Source: Rotaria macrura (taxonomy: Eukaryota > Rotifera > Eurotatoria > Philodinida > Philodinidae). Taken from it: a stretch of 64,000 nucleotides of DNA. Below, one piece after another: positions 13,698-25,315 of this stretch (positions are counted from its first letter, which is position 1; the number at the start of each line of letters is the position of its first letter). The stretch covers positions 34,216-98,215 of the forward strand of contig OENT01000564.1 of the NCBI GenBank assembly GCA_900239685.1. The letters run 5' to 3'. The notes beneath the pieces were generated by a model that worked only from the letters and a program-made list of their open reading frames with translations, did not search any database and was not told the origin of the DNA. The translations under genes and the position numbers were made by a program.

Positions 13698-15864
13698 AAA
13701 TTTACGTATCCCTATAGATATCAAACACATGAATAAATATCACCCTTAACGTGTCTTTCATACGTAACAAATGCTTGTAATGTTTTTGTCCTTTCCAAAA
13801 TAAAAATTAGATAACACCTGGACGATATATTCTGAAAGTTTTTCTATCTTTGTTTATAATCTAATTCTTGTACGACAGTAGATTTCATTTTAAACGATTA
13901 GGTTTCGGTTACGAGTAACAATAGTCATTTAAAACAGTGGAACTACGTTGCTCTAATCTATAGAGAAATAAAACCCAAGAAAAAGTGTATCTCACGCAAG
14001 AAAAGGAAACGATTATATTTCTCTTCGAACTTCAGTTTACGTTCTTTGGATAGTGTCCGATCGAGTTCTCAATTATTGATTAAATAACCATTTCGGTTTA
14101 TGAAGTTCATATAAATCTAGAAGCAGTCTTTTTCCTCATCCATGGCTGTTTCTATTTTCAACGATTCGTAACTTTCTGTATGCCACGTTATTTTTACTTT
14201 CTTCCGTTTTTTAAAGCTTGAACAGTTTTCTCGGATAGATGAAACTTTGTACAGCTTTGCACAACAATGAGAAAACGTCGAACTATAATATTTCTTCCTG
14301 TTTTCAATAAAACAAGTTGGCTATGATTGGGAAAGGTTTACAATTTTTGGCCAATATTGCTTCACTAAAATCCCATGAGTTATGCAATGAATCACCATCG
14401 AACCACTTCATGAAAAGACGAGATCCGACATATGCATCAATGCAGCATTATTTGACTATTGATATTGTTCATTCTATCTCATCTGCACATAAATATGAGT
14501 ATAGTTGCGTAGATGACTTGATTTTCACATGCTCTCATATTTTGTGTCGAACGTTAAATAAATTCTAAACATTCGATGGAAATTTGATATACGAGAAACA
14601 GTATTTTTCATCAGATTCATACAATGGATCAGGTTACAGATATTTTAGAATAAACTGTAGCGACAGAAGCAGAACATACTTTTATATCATATTCAGAAAA
14701 ATAGGACGTCTACTAAATGCTGTGTCATATTCTGCACGTTCAACGATGTAAAGCATTCTCGTTTTGATAAGTTTTCCCTCTTCAGCCGTATAATGAGAAA
14801 ATTTTGACATATCAATTGATCATTCAAAGGTTAATTCAATGATAAGCAATATGTTTCCAAATTGTTCTACTTTTTCTCTGCTTATGAGTATGATGTGAAT
14901 GCTGGCAATGATGGATTCAGATTATCACCAATACTTCCCTTTCACTGACGTTTTATAGAACAACGATAACTTTCAATCATTTCATCGATTAGATGAGCAC
15001 CTCGATAGATGATTTTTGGTTCACCACACTTCGACCGCACAACATATTTCTCTAAAAGTATTGCAAAAGGTTGAAATATTTTTAATTTGCTTAGCCAAAT
15101 ACTGATTTTGGTTCATCATCTGTTACAAGCGTCATCGTCTTATTGACAGTATGATAGAGAAAACTTTTCAGCGTGTATAAATGTGCACAGTAACGACGCA
15201 CTTCTTTCGAATTCCCTCGTTGAACTTTCATTAGTTGTTCAGCCATTCATTAAGCTTTTCCATTATCCCCCGTTTAGTTATATTCAAATATCATATCAAG
15301 ATCGAGAGGAGAAAAGCAAGATTATTCTTTAGCATGAACGTCGTTGATGATTATAATACTCTAGTTTGCCTTCTACAATTAGATCCTGAGCGAGAGTGTA
15401 GGTGCCAGTGCGTAACTATACATGGGAATACTTGTCAATACATGGGTGTTTGATTTGTTGAGAGTCATTCTCTGAGGTACTTCACGTTTATTGTACATAC
15501 ATCCTGTATTCAAACAGGATACAAAATGTATTTGTATGTGTACAGTCTTCTGATAAGTTGAGACAAAAACTGTTCTTCTTACAATTGCTAAATTAAGAAT
15601 AAATTTTTGACGATAAACTTTCCCAGAGTATGATTTGATTTCTGGAAATATATGTTTAGAGTAAGGTAGATTAAATATAGACGTACTCATTCCAATATTT
15701 GAACTTTGGAAAATAAAACTTTCAGTCATGTCCTCCTTGTTGCCCATCGTGGGAAGGATACGATCATCTAATATCTTTCATAGGCTTGAAATCGTCTGTA
15801 CGAGTTAACGTTCATTTCGTTTTTCTACATCTCGAAGGTCTTCTGAGCTACGGCGTCCGATTTT
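13698..15864. other. intergenic, no supported gene
   Basis: About 2.2 kb downstream of the DNAJA gene, with a possible extra poly(A) signal (GAATAAATAT near 13731). Frames at 14317-14568 (+) and 15379-15747 (-) have no family motif and no convincing splice partners. Nothing further was recognised. Confidence 0.55.
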
Positions 15865-15865
15865 A

Positions 15866-16072
15866 TGCACTCTAAAAAACAGTTTCCCAGAAAACCAACC
15901 AAAAAGTCTGCAAGAACTCGGAGGTCCATTTCTTACCCTCGAGAACACTTTCAAATGTTTTCGAACGCTCAAAAACCTCTGGAAAAGTTCCCGAGGATGA
16001 GAGACGGATCCCCGACCCATCACAAATGCTTTTTCCGTTGGTTTTCTGAGACACATTTGTTTTTAGAGAGTG
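15866..16072. repeat. imperfect ~205-bp palindrome (fold-back/MITE-like)
   Basis: The left arm (from CACTCTAAAAAACAG at about 15866, through CCAGAAAACCAACC) is matched by the reverse complement of the right arm (CTCAGAAAACCAACGG, ending near 16072). The similarity continues inward through CCCTCGAGAACACTTTC against TCCTCGGGAACTTTTCC to a centre near 15970. Both strands carry open frames here whose translations resemble each other, as expected of a palindrome. No target duplication was seen. Confidence 0.6.
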
Positions 16073-16442
16073 GTCCCATACAGATGAGCAAATCAAATAT
16101 TCGTATCCCGACTTGAAAAAACTGAATACATTAACTCTACAGTTAATAGAAATAGTTTGAAATTTCTGGATTTTTTTTAGGAGTTTCATTTTTATTTTCA
16201 TGTAGACATTAGACAGCAGTTTTCTGTGAATAAAGGCACATATAGCTGTATCTTACATGGTAATTGCTTGTAATTCGATTCTAGTTGTACGAAAGTACAA
16301 TAGACAAGCGTAAACTGCACCCCAGAAGGATCATTCCGATAATTGAATAGAAGCCCGGGTGAGGAAATCAAATAAGGATCCATAGCGTTGAAATTCCATT
16401 GGATATCACTATTGAAATCATATGAAAACGAAGGGTTCCAAT

Positions 16443-16826
16443 CATAGATGTTCATGGCGACGCTGCTTCCATGGCATTAGCGGGGCGGTAGCGGAAGATT
16501 ATTTTTTCCAGTCGTCATGGCGCGGCGTGGCAGTGGCGAATTTTCAGTCGCGCTAAAAACCTCTAGACTCTATAAAAAGAATGAATTTATTGTTTTTCGA
16601 AAGAATTTTTGCGATTTTTCATCTCTTTTTACATTAGTATTTCATAAAACAGGAATTGTTAACTCTATATCATGTATATCGCCTACTTTTGTGAAAAAGT
16701 AGATTTTGTATAAGTTTTAATGCAGCGGCAGCGGTTCTGTCTTTTAAACGTGGCGTCGTGGCAGCAATTTTCCAAAACCTCGGCGGCGTAGCAGCGACAG
16801 ATTGTCACCCGCTATGGACATCTATG
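16443..16826. mobile_element. 384-bp non-autonomous DNA element with TIRs and near-perfect 8-bp TSD (hAT-like MITE)
   Basis: The ends are CATAGATGTTCATGGCG on the left and, as reverse complement of the right, CATAGATGTCCATAGCG: 15 of 17 matches. The bases just outside are GTTCCAAT (16435-16442) and GTTCCAAC (16827-16834), an 8-bp target duplication with one mismatch. The interior is GC-rich for this genome and repeats GGCGnnGTGGCAG-type motifs followed by AATTTTC (around 16517-16545 and 16750-16775). It has no coding capacity for a transposase. An 8-bp duplication and ends beginning CA suggest the hAT superfamily; the family assignment is inference. Confidence 0.7.
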
Positions 16827-16834
16827 GTTCCAAC

Positions 16835-19625
16835 CAACCACTAGTGTTAGGCACTTTTCTTTCAGAAAAAATCATCTAATCGAGAATAATCTAAACAAAT
16901 ATGTACCTCTTGAGTAGAATGGAAATGGTACATTAGCCATTTTTAGGAATTCTTTACAGATTACCCATAGTTTTCATCAAATCTGCGCAAATTGCCTTGA
17001 TTAAAAATAACAAGAGTCATCATCACATGTTTATAGCAATCAGTACACAAACTTTTCCATTTGAATGATGAGAGTATACTATAAAAAATGTACTGAGTAA
17101 TGTCAAAAAGGAAAAATGTCGAAAAGTATAGTATCGGTAAGTTTGCAGACGGCAACGATGAAATCCTATTTGAATTGATGTTGTAAAAATGGTAGAAAGA
17201 AAACTGGGCGACCTGACAAATAATCAGAGAGGATGAGGCGTAATTGTTAAGCATAATAATAAAATTTGCAATTTCCCATAAAATGCATATAAAGGAACCG
17301 GTTAAAATATAAAATATAAGTAGAGATAAATTAATCATCACATTCTCTGATTAAAAGAAGAACAGTTATACAGATTAGAACTTCAGCTGGCTATGTCCAA
17401 GTATCAGACTAATTGATAAAAGAAATGAAAAGATTATACGCAAGGATATCTAGCTGTATAAATGCTGTGATACATCATATTTTTATCACTTATTCCTAGT
17501 ATTATAAAACGACATACAACTAGGAATGGTGGACCAAAAATCGAAAACACATTCTGTACCACGTCGTATTGATAGACTTGATGACCAATATGCAAATAAT
17601 GAAATTAGTCTAGAAAAATATTTGGAAGAGTTGTCATTTGTAGTCGCTAAGGATAAAAGAAAAATAAATAAAAAATTATTGATTGTTCGATATTTTCTTG
17701 TTAGATTATTCTTCATATTAAATGATTCAAACATAGTTTTCGACATTTTATTTTTCGACATTAGTCAGACATATCTACTATAAATTACTTAATAGAGGAG
17801 AATATATCATTGATTTTTGAGATTGTTTTTTTCTTATTCATTCAAAGCGATGTCAATTATATCGTTTTCATGTTGACTATCAATATATATGCAATAGAAT
17901 AACATGATAAAAATTTTCAATCGTGAACGTCAGCACTAGTCTAACTATACGAAAAAAAAACATTCGTTCGATGAAATACAGAATGCGTTTGGACATGAGC
18001 ACAAGCCAAAAGAGGATCACCATACATGTATATCTACTTATGCCACACGAACGAACGAATGAGTACAGTTATCCTGTTCTACGTGTAGTTATACATCGTT
18101 GCCAGTATATTGCTGCTCGTGTTAAAACAAATGAATTTTCACTTGATTTGATTGTCCAATCTGTCATTTTTTTCCCACCACTCGATTTGAATGATGACTA
18201 ATCGTTATTTGAGGACACTATGACTTTTACGGTTCTAAATAGGTCTTTGCGAATATCATACTTCAAATTTTGGTTGTCATCTAACGCTTCGCTAAACAAA
18301 AATATAAGAGTTATGGTAAGTCTTCAGTTAGCGATATTGTTAACACGTTCTGTTGCAGAATTGCATTTGGATACGGCTGAATACTTAGCTAATATTTGTC
18401 AATTAAGAATTGTATTTATTAGAAAAGTTTAAACGATCTTGTTTAGAGTGCGAAAAATCCAATTTGTCACCAATAAGTTCAACAAAGTGAAAAGAATGAT
18501 GGAAAGAAAGAAAGATATTGATACAAATACATCATTCAGAGCATTCTAAACTCTATTTACTTCAGTAAATAGTCAGCATTGTGTGACGATGATTGCTTTT
18601 TATGAAAACCATTCACTTTTCCTATGACACTATTTGTTTCATCGATCAAGGATAGACAGGGAGTATATATAATCAATTCAATACAATAAAGAAATCAGAC
18701 TTCCTTCGCTTTTCGATCATTAAACATTCTTTCGGAATATAAATGATGGAACAGTTGCATTTCTATAGCTGAATGTTTAGAGTACTGATAACCCGAATCA
18801 GTACTGTGTGATTCGGTTCGGTAACAAATTGAAGCATATCTTTTATCTTCTACTTGCTCATCATAACTAACGTGAAGGATAATTTCCGTATCGTGCAAAC
18901 TCGATCATGTATACTCTTTTACATCCTTTGTAAATTGAAATAAAACATTGTGAGATGCGTAAAGAAATGGAACGTTCGTTGTTGAACTCATTATGTTGAT
19001 ATGTTTTGACTATAGAAAAACAAAAGAAACCAATATAAATAGAAAAGACTCAAACATTTCATTCAATATCTGAATCAGTTGAAACTAGGTGTTATTTAAT
19101 TCTATTATCGATGATAATGAGAATATCAAGTCAAGTCAGTTTAGTTTATGGCCGGTTTCACAAAAATCCATAGAAGGATAGAGTATTATCAAGATCATAG
19201 GGTCTCGTCGACTAATCTAATCTGACAGATCACGAATTTGTCAACATACTCGTACTACTCCAGTGAAATCGTTCTATCCAAGAGACTCTCAAAATCTATC
19301 ATAGTCCCGTTTCATATCACTAGAATATCGAGCAAGCACCCATGGCAATGTTCTTTGATCGTCTTAGAGCCAATAATCCTACACATCCATACCAATACAG
19401 ATGAGAGATCTGATATTTTTCAGTCACCCAGCTCGGGACTGACACGAATATGGGAAATCGGAACAAATTGAGAATGACAAGTGTTCGTTATCTCTGTTAA
19501 ATATGCATGCCTAAAAGTATGAATTAAACCATCTGCAAAATCTTCACATACTCATTTCTTCTCATCCTAACTAACTGATATGAAGTACCATGATCATACA
19601 CCCATCTTCTCACATAAGTTAGGCA
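16835..19625. other. intergenic, mostly unassigned
   Basis: About 2.8 kb between the hAT-like element and the Ntn-hydrolase gene. It contains one small open frame listed separately (17526-17783) and a perfect 8-bp stem with a 4-base loop at about 18552 (CTATTTAC/GTAAATAG). Frames at 16961-17341 (-), 17923-18201 (+) and 18695-18898 (-) have no recognisable motif. Confidence 0.5.
17526..17783 (+). CDS. possible small protein, unrecognised
   Basis: An 85-codon frame from an ATG. Its first half is charged and protein-like (RRIDRLDDQYANNEIS, LEKYLEELSF), the second half hydrophobic. I do not recognise it. The charged part could be an exon or relic of a larger coding sequence, since the composition changes sharply after about residue 50. 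No splice partner was identified and no neighbour suggests a function. Confidence 0.2.
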   Translation: MVDQKSKTHSVPRRIDRLDDQYANNEISLEKYLEELSFVVAKDKRKINKKLLIVRYFLVRLFFILNDSNIVFDILFFDISQTYLL

Positions 19626-21459
19626 ATGGTTTTCTACTGCTTTCACCTTCTTTTTCTGATCAGCGTATTACTGTTGGTGAGAACAAGTTTCAATCACAAA
19701 ATTAATTCACGAAAAAACGTTGGTTCCTTTTGCGGAAATGATACATCACAAGGTGACCCTAATTTGCATCCAATCGACGATAATCCGCCAAAATTCATAC
19801 GATCAGTCGAGAATGGATCACTTTATACGATCGGTACTGATGAAGATCAATTTTGGCTGGTCCATGTTTGGGGCAACACTGGGTATGATTATGGATTCGC
19901 ATATGGAACACTTTTAAAAGAACAGATACAGAGAGTTCAACCAGTTGCTTGGGCTCATTTCGAGGAAATGATCATGAAAGAATTGGATAAACTCAAATTA
20001 CCCAAATGGTTCGAAGATATTGTAGCCAATAAAGGTCTTGCTTTTGCATTGGACTTTCAAAATGCATTGGTTGAAGCATATATCGATAAAGAAATCTATG
20101 AGGAAATACGAGGCATTGCCGATGCCGCCGATGTTGATTTTTACAAAATTCGACGTTTACACATGCTAGGTGAAATCACTCGAGGTTTGAACGAAAAACT
20201 TCATATTTTCTCTGCGAGATTGTCAATTTTCTCATTGATGACAGGTCGATGTTCACTCTATGGTCTCTGGGGTAATGCAACTCTTGGAGGTAAAACTCTT
20301 CAATTACGTGCGTTGGATTGGGATACGGATGGAGGACTTCAAGACTTTCCTGTAGTCACAATCTACCATCCACGTTCACCAAAACTTGGCCATGCTTTTG
20401 CCAATGTTGCTTGGGCGGGTAAACACCACTGATAATTTACTTACGTTAGTGGAGACAGAAAAAAACTAACAATTTCATAAAAGTACACTCAATACTCGTG
20501 CGTTTCTTTGGAGACAGAGCTCGAGTTTAGGATCAATGGCTATGAGAACCTATGTATTCCTAATATGAACTATTACAATAGGCTCTCTTTTCTCACTCAG
20601 TAAAATCAGAAAAAGGAAAGAATCTTTATTCGAAAGCAGCTATTATAGAACATTTTATTTTTGTGAACCTGATAAACCTTTGGAATTGAATGTTTGTTCG
20701 AAATTTCTATGTTTTTACTAATTTTACGATGAAGTTGGATTCTGCAGTAAGCGACTGTTCAGTATTGAGGAATCATGTATCATAACTCATATTTTCAAAA
20801 CTGAACAAAATCTCTGATTTTGCATTTCTCTTATGTACCTTTGACTGATAGGATATATTGGTACATTGACGGGTATGTCATCGACAAGGCTGGGCATCTC
20901 CGAAATAGGAATCTACTTTTCGGACGATACATTTGGTGACGAAAGTATGAGTGGAATGCCATTCATCTTTGTTGAACGATACATTTTACAATTTACGGAA
21001 ACACTCGACGATGCTCTTTCCTTTATTGCCAATGTTAAACGAACATGTCATTTAGTGTTGGCTGTAGGCGATGGAAATTTAGGTACAGCTCGTATGATAC
21101 AATATTCACATTCACGTGTGAACTTTTTCGACGATGAAAATCTACAACCTTTGGCCGATTGGCATCCGCGTATACCACATGCTGTCTATTGTGGTATGGA
21201 TTGGCTTTGCCCATCTCATCAATACAAATTGTACAAGCAAATCATGTATCAATATGGACAAATAACGCCTCAATCATCCATCAGAAATATAACTTCAGTG
21301 GCAAAAACAGGTGATTTACACATAGGTCTCTACGATCTGACAGACAATATCATGTATGTGGCCAATGCTCGTGGTTCAAACGAAACGGGTCCACTCGAAG
21401 CTTATCAACGCCAGTTTGTGAAAATTGATCTAAATGTTGAATTTGCTCGTGAAATGTAA
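19626..21459 (+). CDS. secreted Ntn-hydrolase, acid-ceramidase/dcd1-like (C45-type)
   Basis: Predicted N-terminal-nucleophile amidase of the acid ceramidase/acyltransferase C45 group, resembling Dictyostelium dcd1-type proteins. It would hydrolyse an amide, perhaps a ceramide, in the lysosome or outside the cell. Two exons, 19626-20418 and 20852-21459, join in phase (AWAG|YIGTLTGMSS) across a 433-base intron, giving 466 residues. Visible: N-terminal signal peptide (FHLLFLISVLLLV), the family stretch WGNTGYDYGFAYGTLL near residue 88, then GRCSLYGLWGNAT with Cys209 as the predicted nucleophile exposed by self-cleavage, followed by LRALDWDTDGG, the expected substrate-pocket Arg/Asp region. Potential N-glycosylation sites occur. 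The intron is longer than most here. The substrate is not determined; a related penicillin-acylase-like role is the alternative. Confidence 0.82.
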
Positions 21460-23947
21460 TCAACAAGTTGAACTATCTGATGAAAAATAACATTTTAATT
21501 TATGAATCAAGAAGGTTTTTTTTTCTCAATTGAAGTATTCATTGAACATGCAACAATGGCTTTCCAAGATGATAACGGTAACAGTAGTCGGATCGAAAAA
21601 CAAGTCTTCATCGATTTTCCTATAGTAATATGAACTGCATTGATTTCCAGAAGAGTTCATTTCGAATTGTTCGTGCAAAGAGTATATTGTGTACAGTGTA
21701 GAATCGAACTCAAATTACAGATCCCCATAGGCTCGACTTGAATAGATTGACTATTCATTTTCATCCTTTCATTCTGAGAAGTTACTGAGCACGGAATTAT
21801 TTCACACTTAGCTATCAATTGACCACACTATATGAGTTATATTTCAAATACTACGATATATTCAATTTACACTACATTACTGAATAATAGCTAGCTACTT
21901 TTTACAACTGACTTTGCATCTACGACGCATATTTAAAAAATCAACTAGCATGATTTGCAATACAAGAACCTTTTTTCTTTATGTTTGACTTTCACATAGT
22001 ATCAAAAGACATTTTTTTAGGAGTTGTGCAAATTTCCGTACGAAAACTTTAAATTGTTTCGATTCAGTTGTAAAACCGAAACAATTGCAAGTTACTTGAC
22101 CAATGCAACACTCAAGATGTTCCGTGTGAAATATTTTTCAGTGTTGTTGATCAGTTACTGTTGAATATTACTTCGAAATATAGTGTAATAATTAACACAA
22201 AAAATGCCTCATGATTATCAAATTCGTTAAGTGCATCTCCAAATGATGTTGTTGATCGAACTGTAGCATGAAAGTCAACTAAATCAAGAAATAATAGAAT
22301 TTCGGTGTAGAACGATTGACCTGTTAGAACACAAGTTCTGATGGAACTGATACAATGATCTAAGTTCTGCGAACTAATCAGTGAAAGTCATGGAATGAAA
22401 ATGATGTCAAAGTTATGTTGTGGTGATAATTGCGATTTTTTCGACATAGCTAAATACATGAAATGAGAATGATACACATATCACGAAACTAAATGCAATG
22501 ATTTCGAAGATAATGAAATAAGTGAAAATAAGCAGATTTTTGCTTTAGAATTTTGAAAATGATCCTTTAAATGTGAATAATTTTATAATAAATCAGACCT
22601 GATTGATAAATTAAACTTGATTATAGCTTTAAGTCGAGTCATTTAATCGAATCCATACATCAAATTTTGGTATCATATTAGTTGCTTTTTCAAGATGTTT
22701 ATAAATACGAAAAAGAACTGTAAGTGAAAAATGCAAATAAAAAGTTATTTGTAATTGGGGAAATCAATTTTAATCAGCCCAAATAAATAAAATTGTTAAT
22801 TTTAACAAAGCATTTCTAATGAGTAGAAGAGGATTAAGATTAAGAAGGCAAAGTATACATCTGAAATATGTTTTGACTCCTAGAAGATTATTCTGTATTA
22901 AAAGTTCGCCTATTAAAAAAATTTCACACGATTATACAGAAGACCATGGATTTAAATTTAATTTCGAGGTATTAAGCTGACTGGCATAGGAGTGTTATTT
23001 TATCTTTACTTTATAAAATAAGTATATACATAACCTTTATATGTATGAAATTAAGAAAGATAGTTTTCTATAATAGGTAAACAGACAAGTACGCAGTATA
23101 GGTTATGTTTAACAGTAGTCTTTGTTATCACTAACGTCATTTTGCAATACGATCCAAAACAACACCTGTGTATATTTATTTTATAAAAGCACTGATCTCA
23201 TGTATGTCTATTCTCCATTATTAATTAATATAAAGTAACATCGCTGGTGTCACACACTCGATACTTTTTCATGATCTACGATGTTTGATTGTCACTTTCA
23301 TTTGGCTTGCAATAACATCAGTGTTATGAGAACTTTCGATCTTATAACAAGTATACACAATGTAGGAATTTTCACTTTAACTTGTCATGCCCGTTGACTG
23401 TCTTTGGCATATACATTTAAGGTTTTTGAAAGAAAGTGTCATGAATGGCATCTTATTGAACGATTCTATTTCTTTCACAGGCGGTCTTATCTGTTTTTTG
23501 TACTAATGAAACGAAGAAGAAAAAGACATTCACCATTTATAATGGCTTGTATGGTACACAACTATCTTTTTTCAATAGCAGTGTGTTGTAATAGGGAATC
23601 TTCATGAAAATCTTTTAGACACATGATATACTCTGTGGCTCAGAACGATACTTTTAGTGGGAGAAGGTATATCGAGAAAATCATTCATGATTGGGAATGC
23701 AGAGCATGAGAATCGAGTGTTTGTGTACATTTACAAATGGTGAAAGAAAAAGGACGTGTATTAGCATGAAACTTGTTTCAATATAGATTATGTTTAACTT
23801 TAAATTAGGACATGTTTTTAATCAAAAACACAATAACACTAATCTGTTGGATAGATTCTGTGTCTAAGCAAACGAACAATTAAAACAACAAAGGCCATAA
23901 CATAAAACGGAAGAAAACGAGCATTAAGTCTAGATTTAATGAAATGT
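21460..23947. other. intergenic, no supported gene
   Basis: About 2.5 kb between the 3' ends of the Ntn-hydrolase (plus) and SSR4 (minus), so a convergent interval. It is very AT-rich. The frame at 23404-23607 has no motif. Nothing else was recognised. Confidence 0.55.
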
Positions 23948-25315
23948 TCAATTAAGAATTCTCGATCGTTCACGATATGCAGTCCACCAAACAAGTCCAA
24001 AAACGATAACAGCAAAGAATTCGCTTGGCAACCATGGACCATAGCTTGCACCCTACAGAAAAGAAAACATTTTTTTCACCACTTTTCATAATTAAACAGA
24101 TCTACTCCGTACTGGATGATTGAATTCAACTTCACCAAATGGTTTGACTGCTCGAACGGCTTCATCTGTACGAGCCTGAAAAATAAATCTCATTCGAAAT
24201 TCTTCGAACGTTAACTTTCTTACTTTACGTAAAGTTGAATAGGAATCATCGTCATATAAACGAACTGTTGTACGACCACTGGCTAATTGTTTATGGGTAG
24301 CAGCAGCGACGCCAACCTACGAGTAAAGTAAACAGATCAATCTTGTTTTCTTTCATCTCTCTCTGTATCTGTATATTTAGTATAGATGATAGTCTTACAT
24401 AAAATTTGCCAGGTGATGAAACTGATTGAGCACATGGAACAACTTGTCCACCAATATCTGCATACAGCGTACTTGGCTAAAAGAAACAAAACAAAATGTT
24501 TTCGTTGAAAACTAGTCAGTAAAATAGTTCACACTTGTTTTCCACTCTTGCATTGAACACTTATTTCAAGTTGAGCTGTTGATTCCATGGCCAATCTTGC
24601 ATCTCTGGTTGAATGTGAAACAACTTTAAATTGTGGAGATCCACAACTTTCACCTTAATGACGAAACCAAATCAAATTTTCAATTCAATTAAAGAATTTT
24701 TAGATACTCTTTGACTCTATCCTATGCTTAGGACAAAGCAGGGAACGACTCCAGATGTTACCTTCTATTCTTGATCCAAGACTACTGATTAGGTAAAAAT
24801 GAAAAAGAAAACCAAGCAAAGCCTTTTTTTTCCATACTTCACCTTGTTAAAACGATGTCCACTTTACTTGATATGATGCTCATTTCAAATTTTAAACGAG
24901 CAATTATTTTGAAATTTTCAACTATCATAATTTTCTTTATAAAAAAGAATTTCGATTTTTCTATCAGTACGTCATTCGGTACGAAAACCAATGTCTTTTT
25001 CTACAACTGAACATGCGAAGTAGACTCAATTCAGATTACTTCTTTCGAGTGGATATCCTATTCCTTCTGACTCACGAATTGCAAGAAAGTCATGTTCATA
25101 TTCACTAAGATTTTCAAGATCGAATGCCACTCTTTACTCTAAATGAAGAGTTGTGTGATGTGGTGTTACTTATCTAGACACGTGTTTTCATACATCTTAT
25201 TTTCAATTCAGATACTGACCGACACTTAAATATATTTTTGTCGTGAAAAATTTCATTTGTTTTTACCTTTAGCAACAGCAACAAAAGTAAGTACGACTAA
25301 CAATAGACGAAACAT
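23948..25315 (-). CDS. SSR4: TRAP-delta / SSR4, with an apparent one-base insertion in exon 2
   Basis: Translocon-associated protein subunit delta, an ER membrane protein that assists protein import at Sec61. Exons on the minus strand: 25267-25315, 24535-24654, 24399-24476, 24224-24316, 24113-24175 and 23948-24052. Visible: cleavable signal peptide (MFRLLLVVLTFVAVAKG), conserved Cys-x-x-Pro start of the mature domain, LYADIGGQ, VRLYDDDSYSTLRK, then GPWLPSEFFAVIVFGLVWW, the C-terminal TM segment, and a short tail. About 168 residues, against 173 in human. Exon 2 is odd: its first half (to STRD) and second half (from ARLAMEST) are both clearly homologous but lie in different frames because of one extra G near 24599-24602. 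Read straight, the protein stops early. This could be an assembly error, a decaying copy, or rescued by an upstream donor. Intron 1 is about 610 bases, the others 50-130. Confidence 0.88.

Noticed and set aside
15805..16201. Overlapping frames on both strands
   Set aside because: Explained by the palindrome; similar translations on both strands are a consequence of the inverted repeat.
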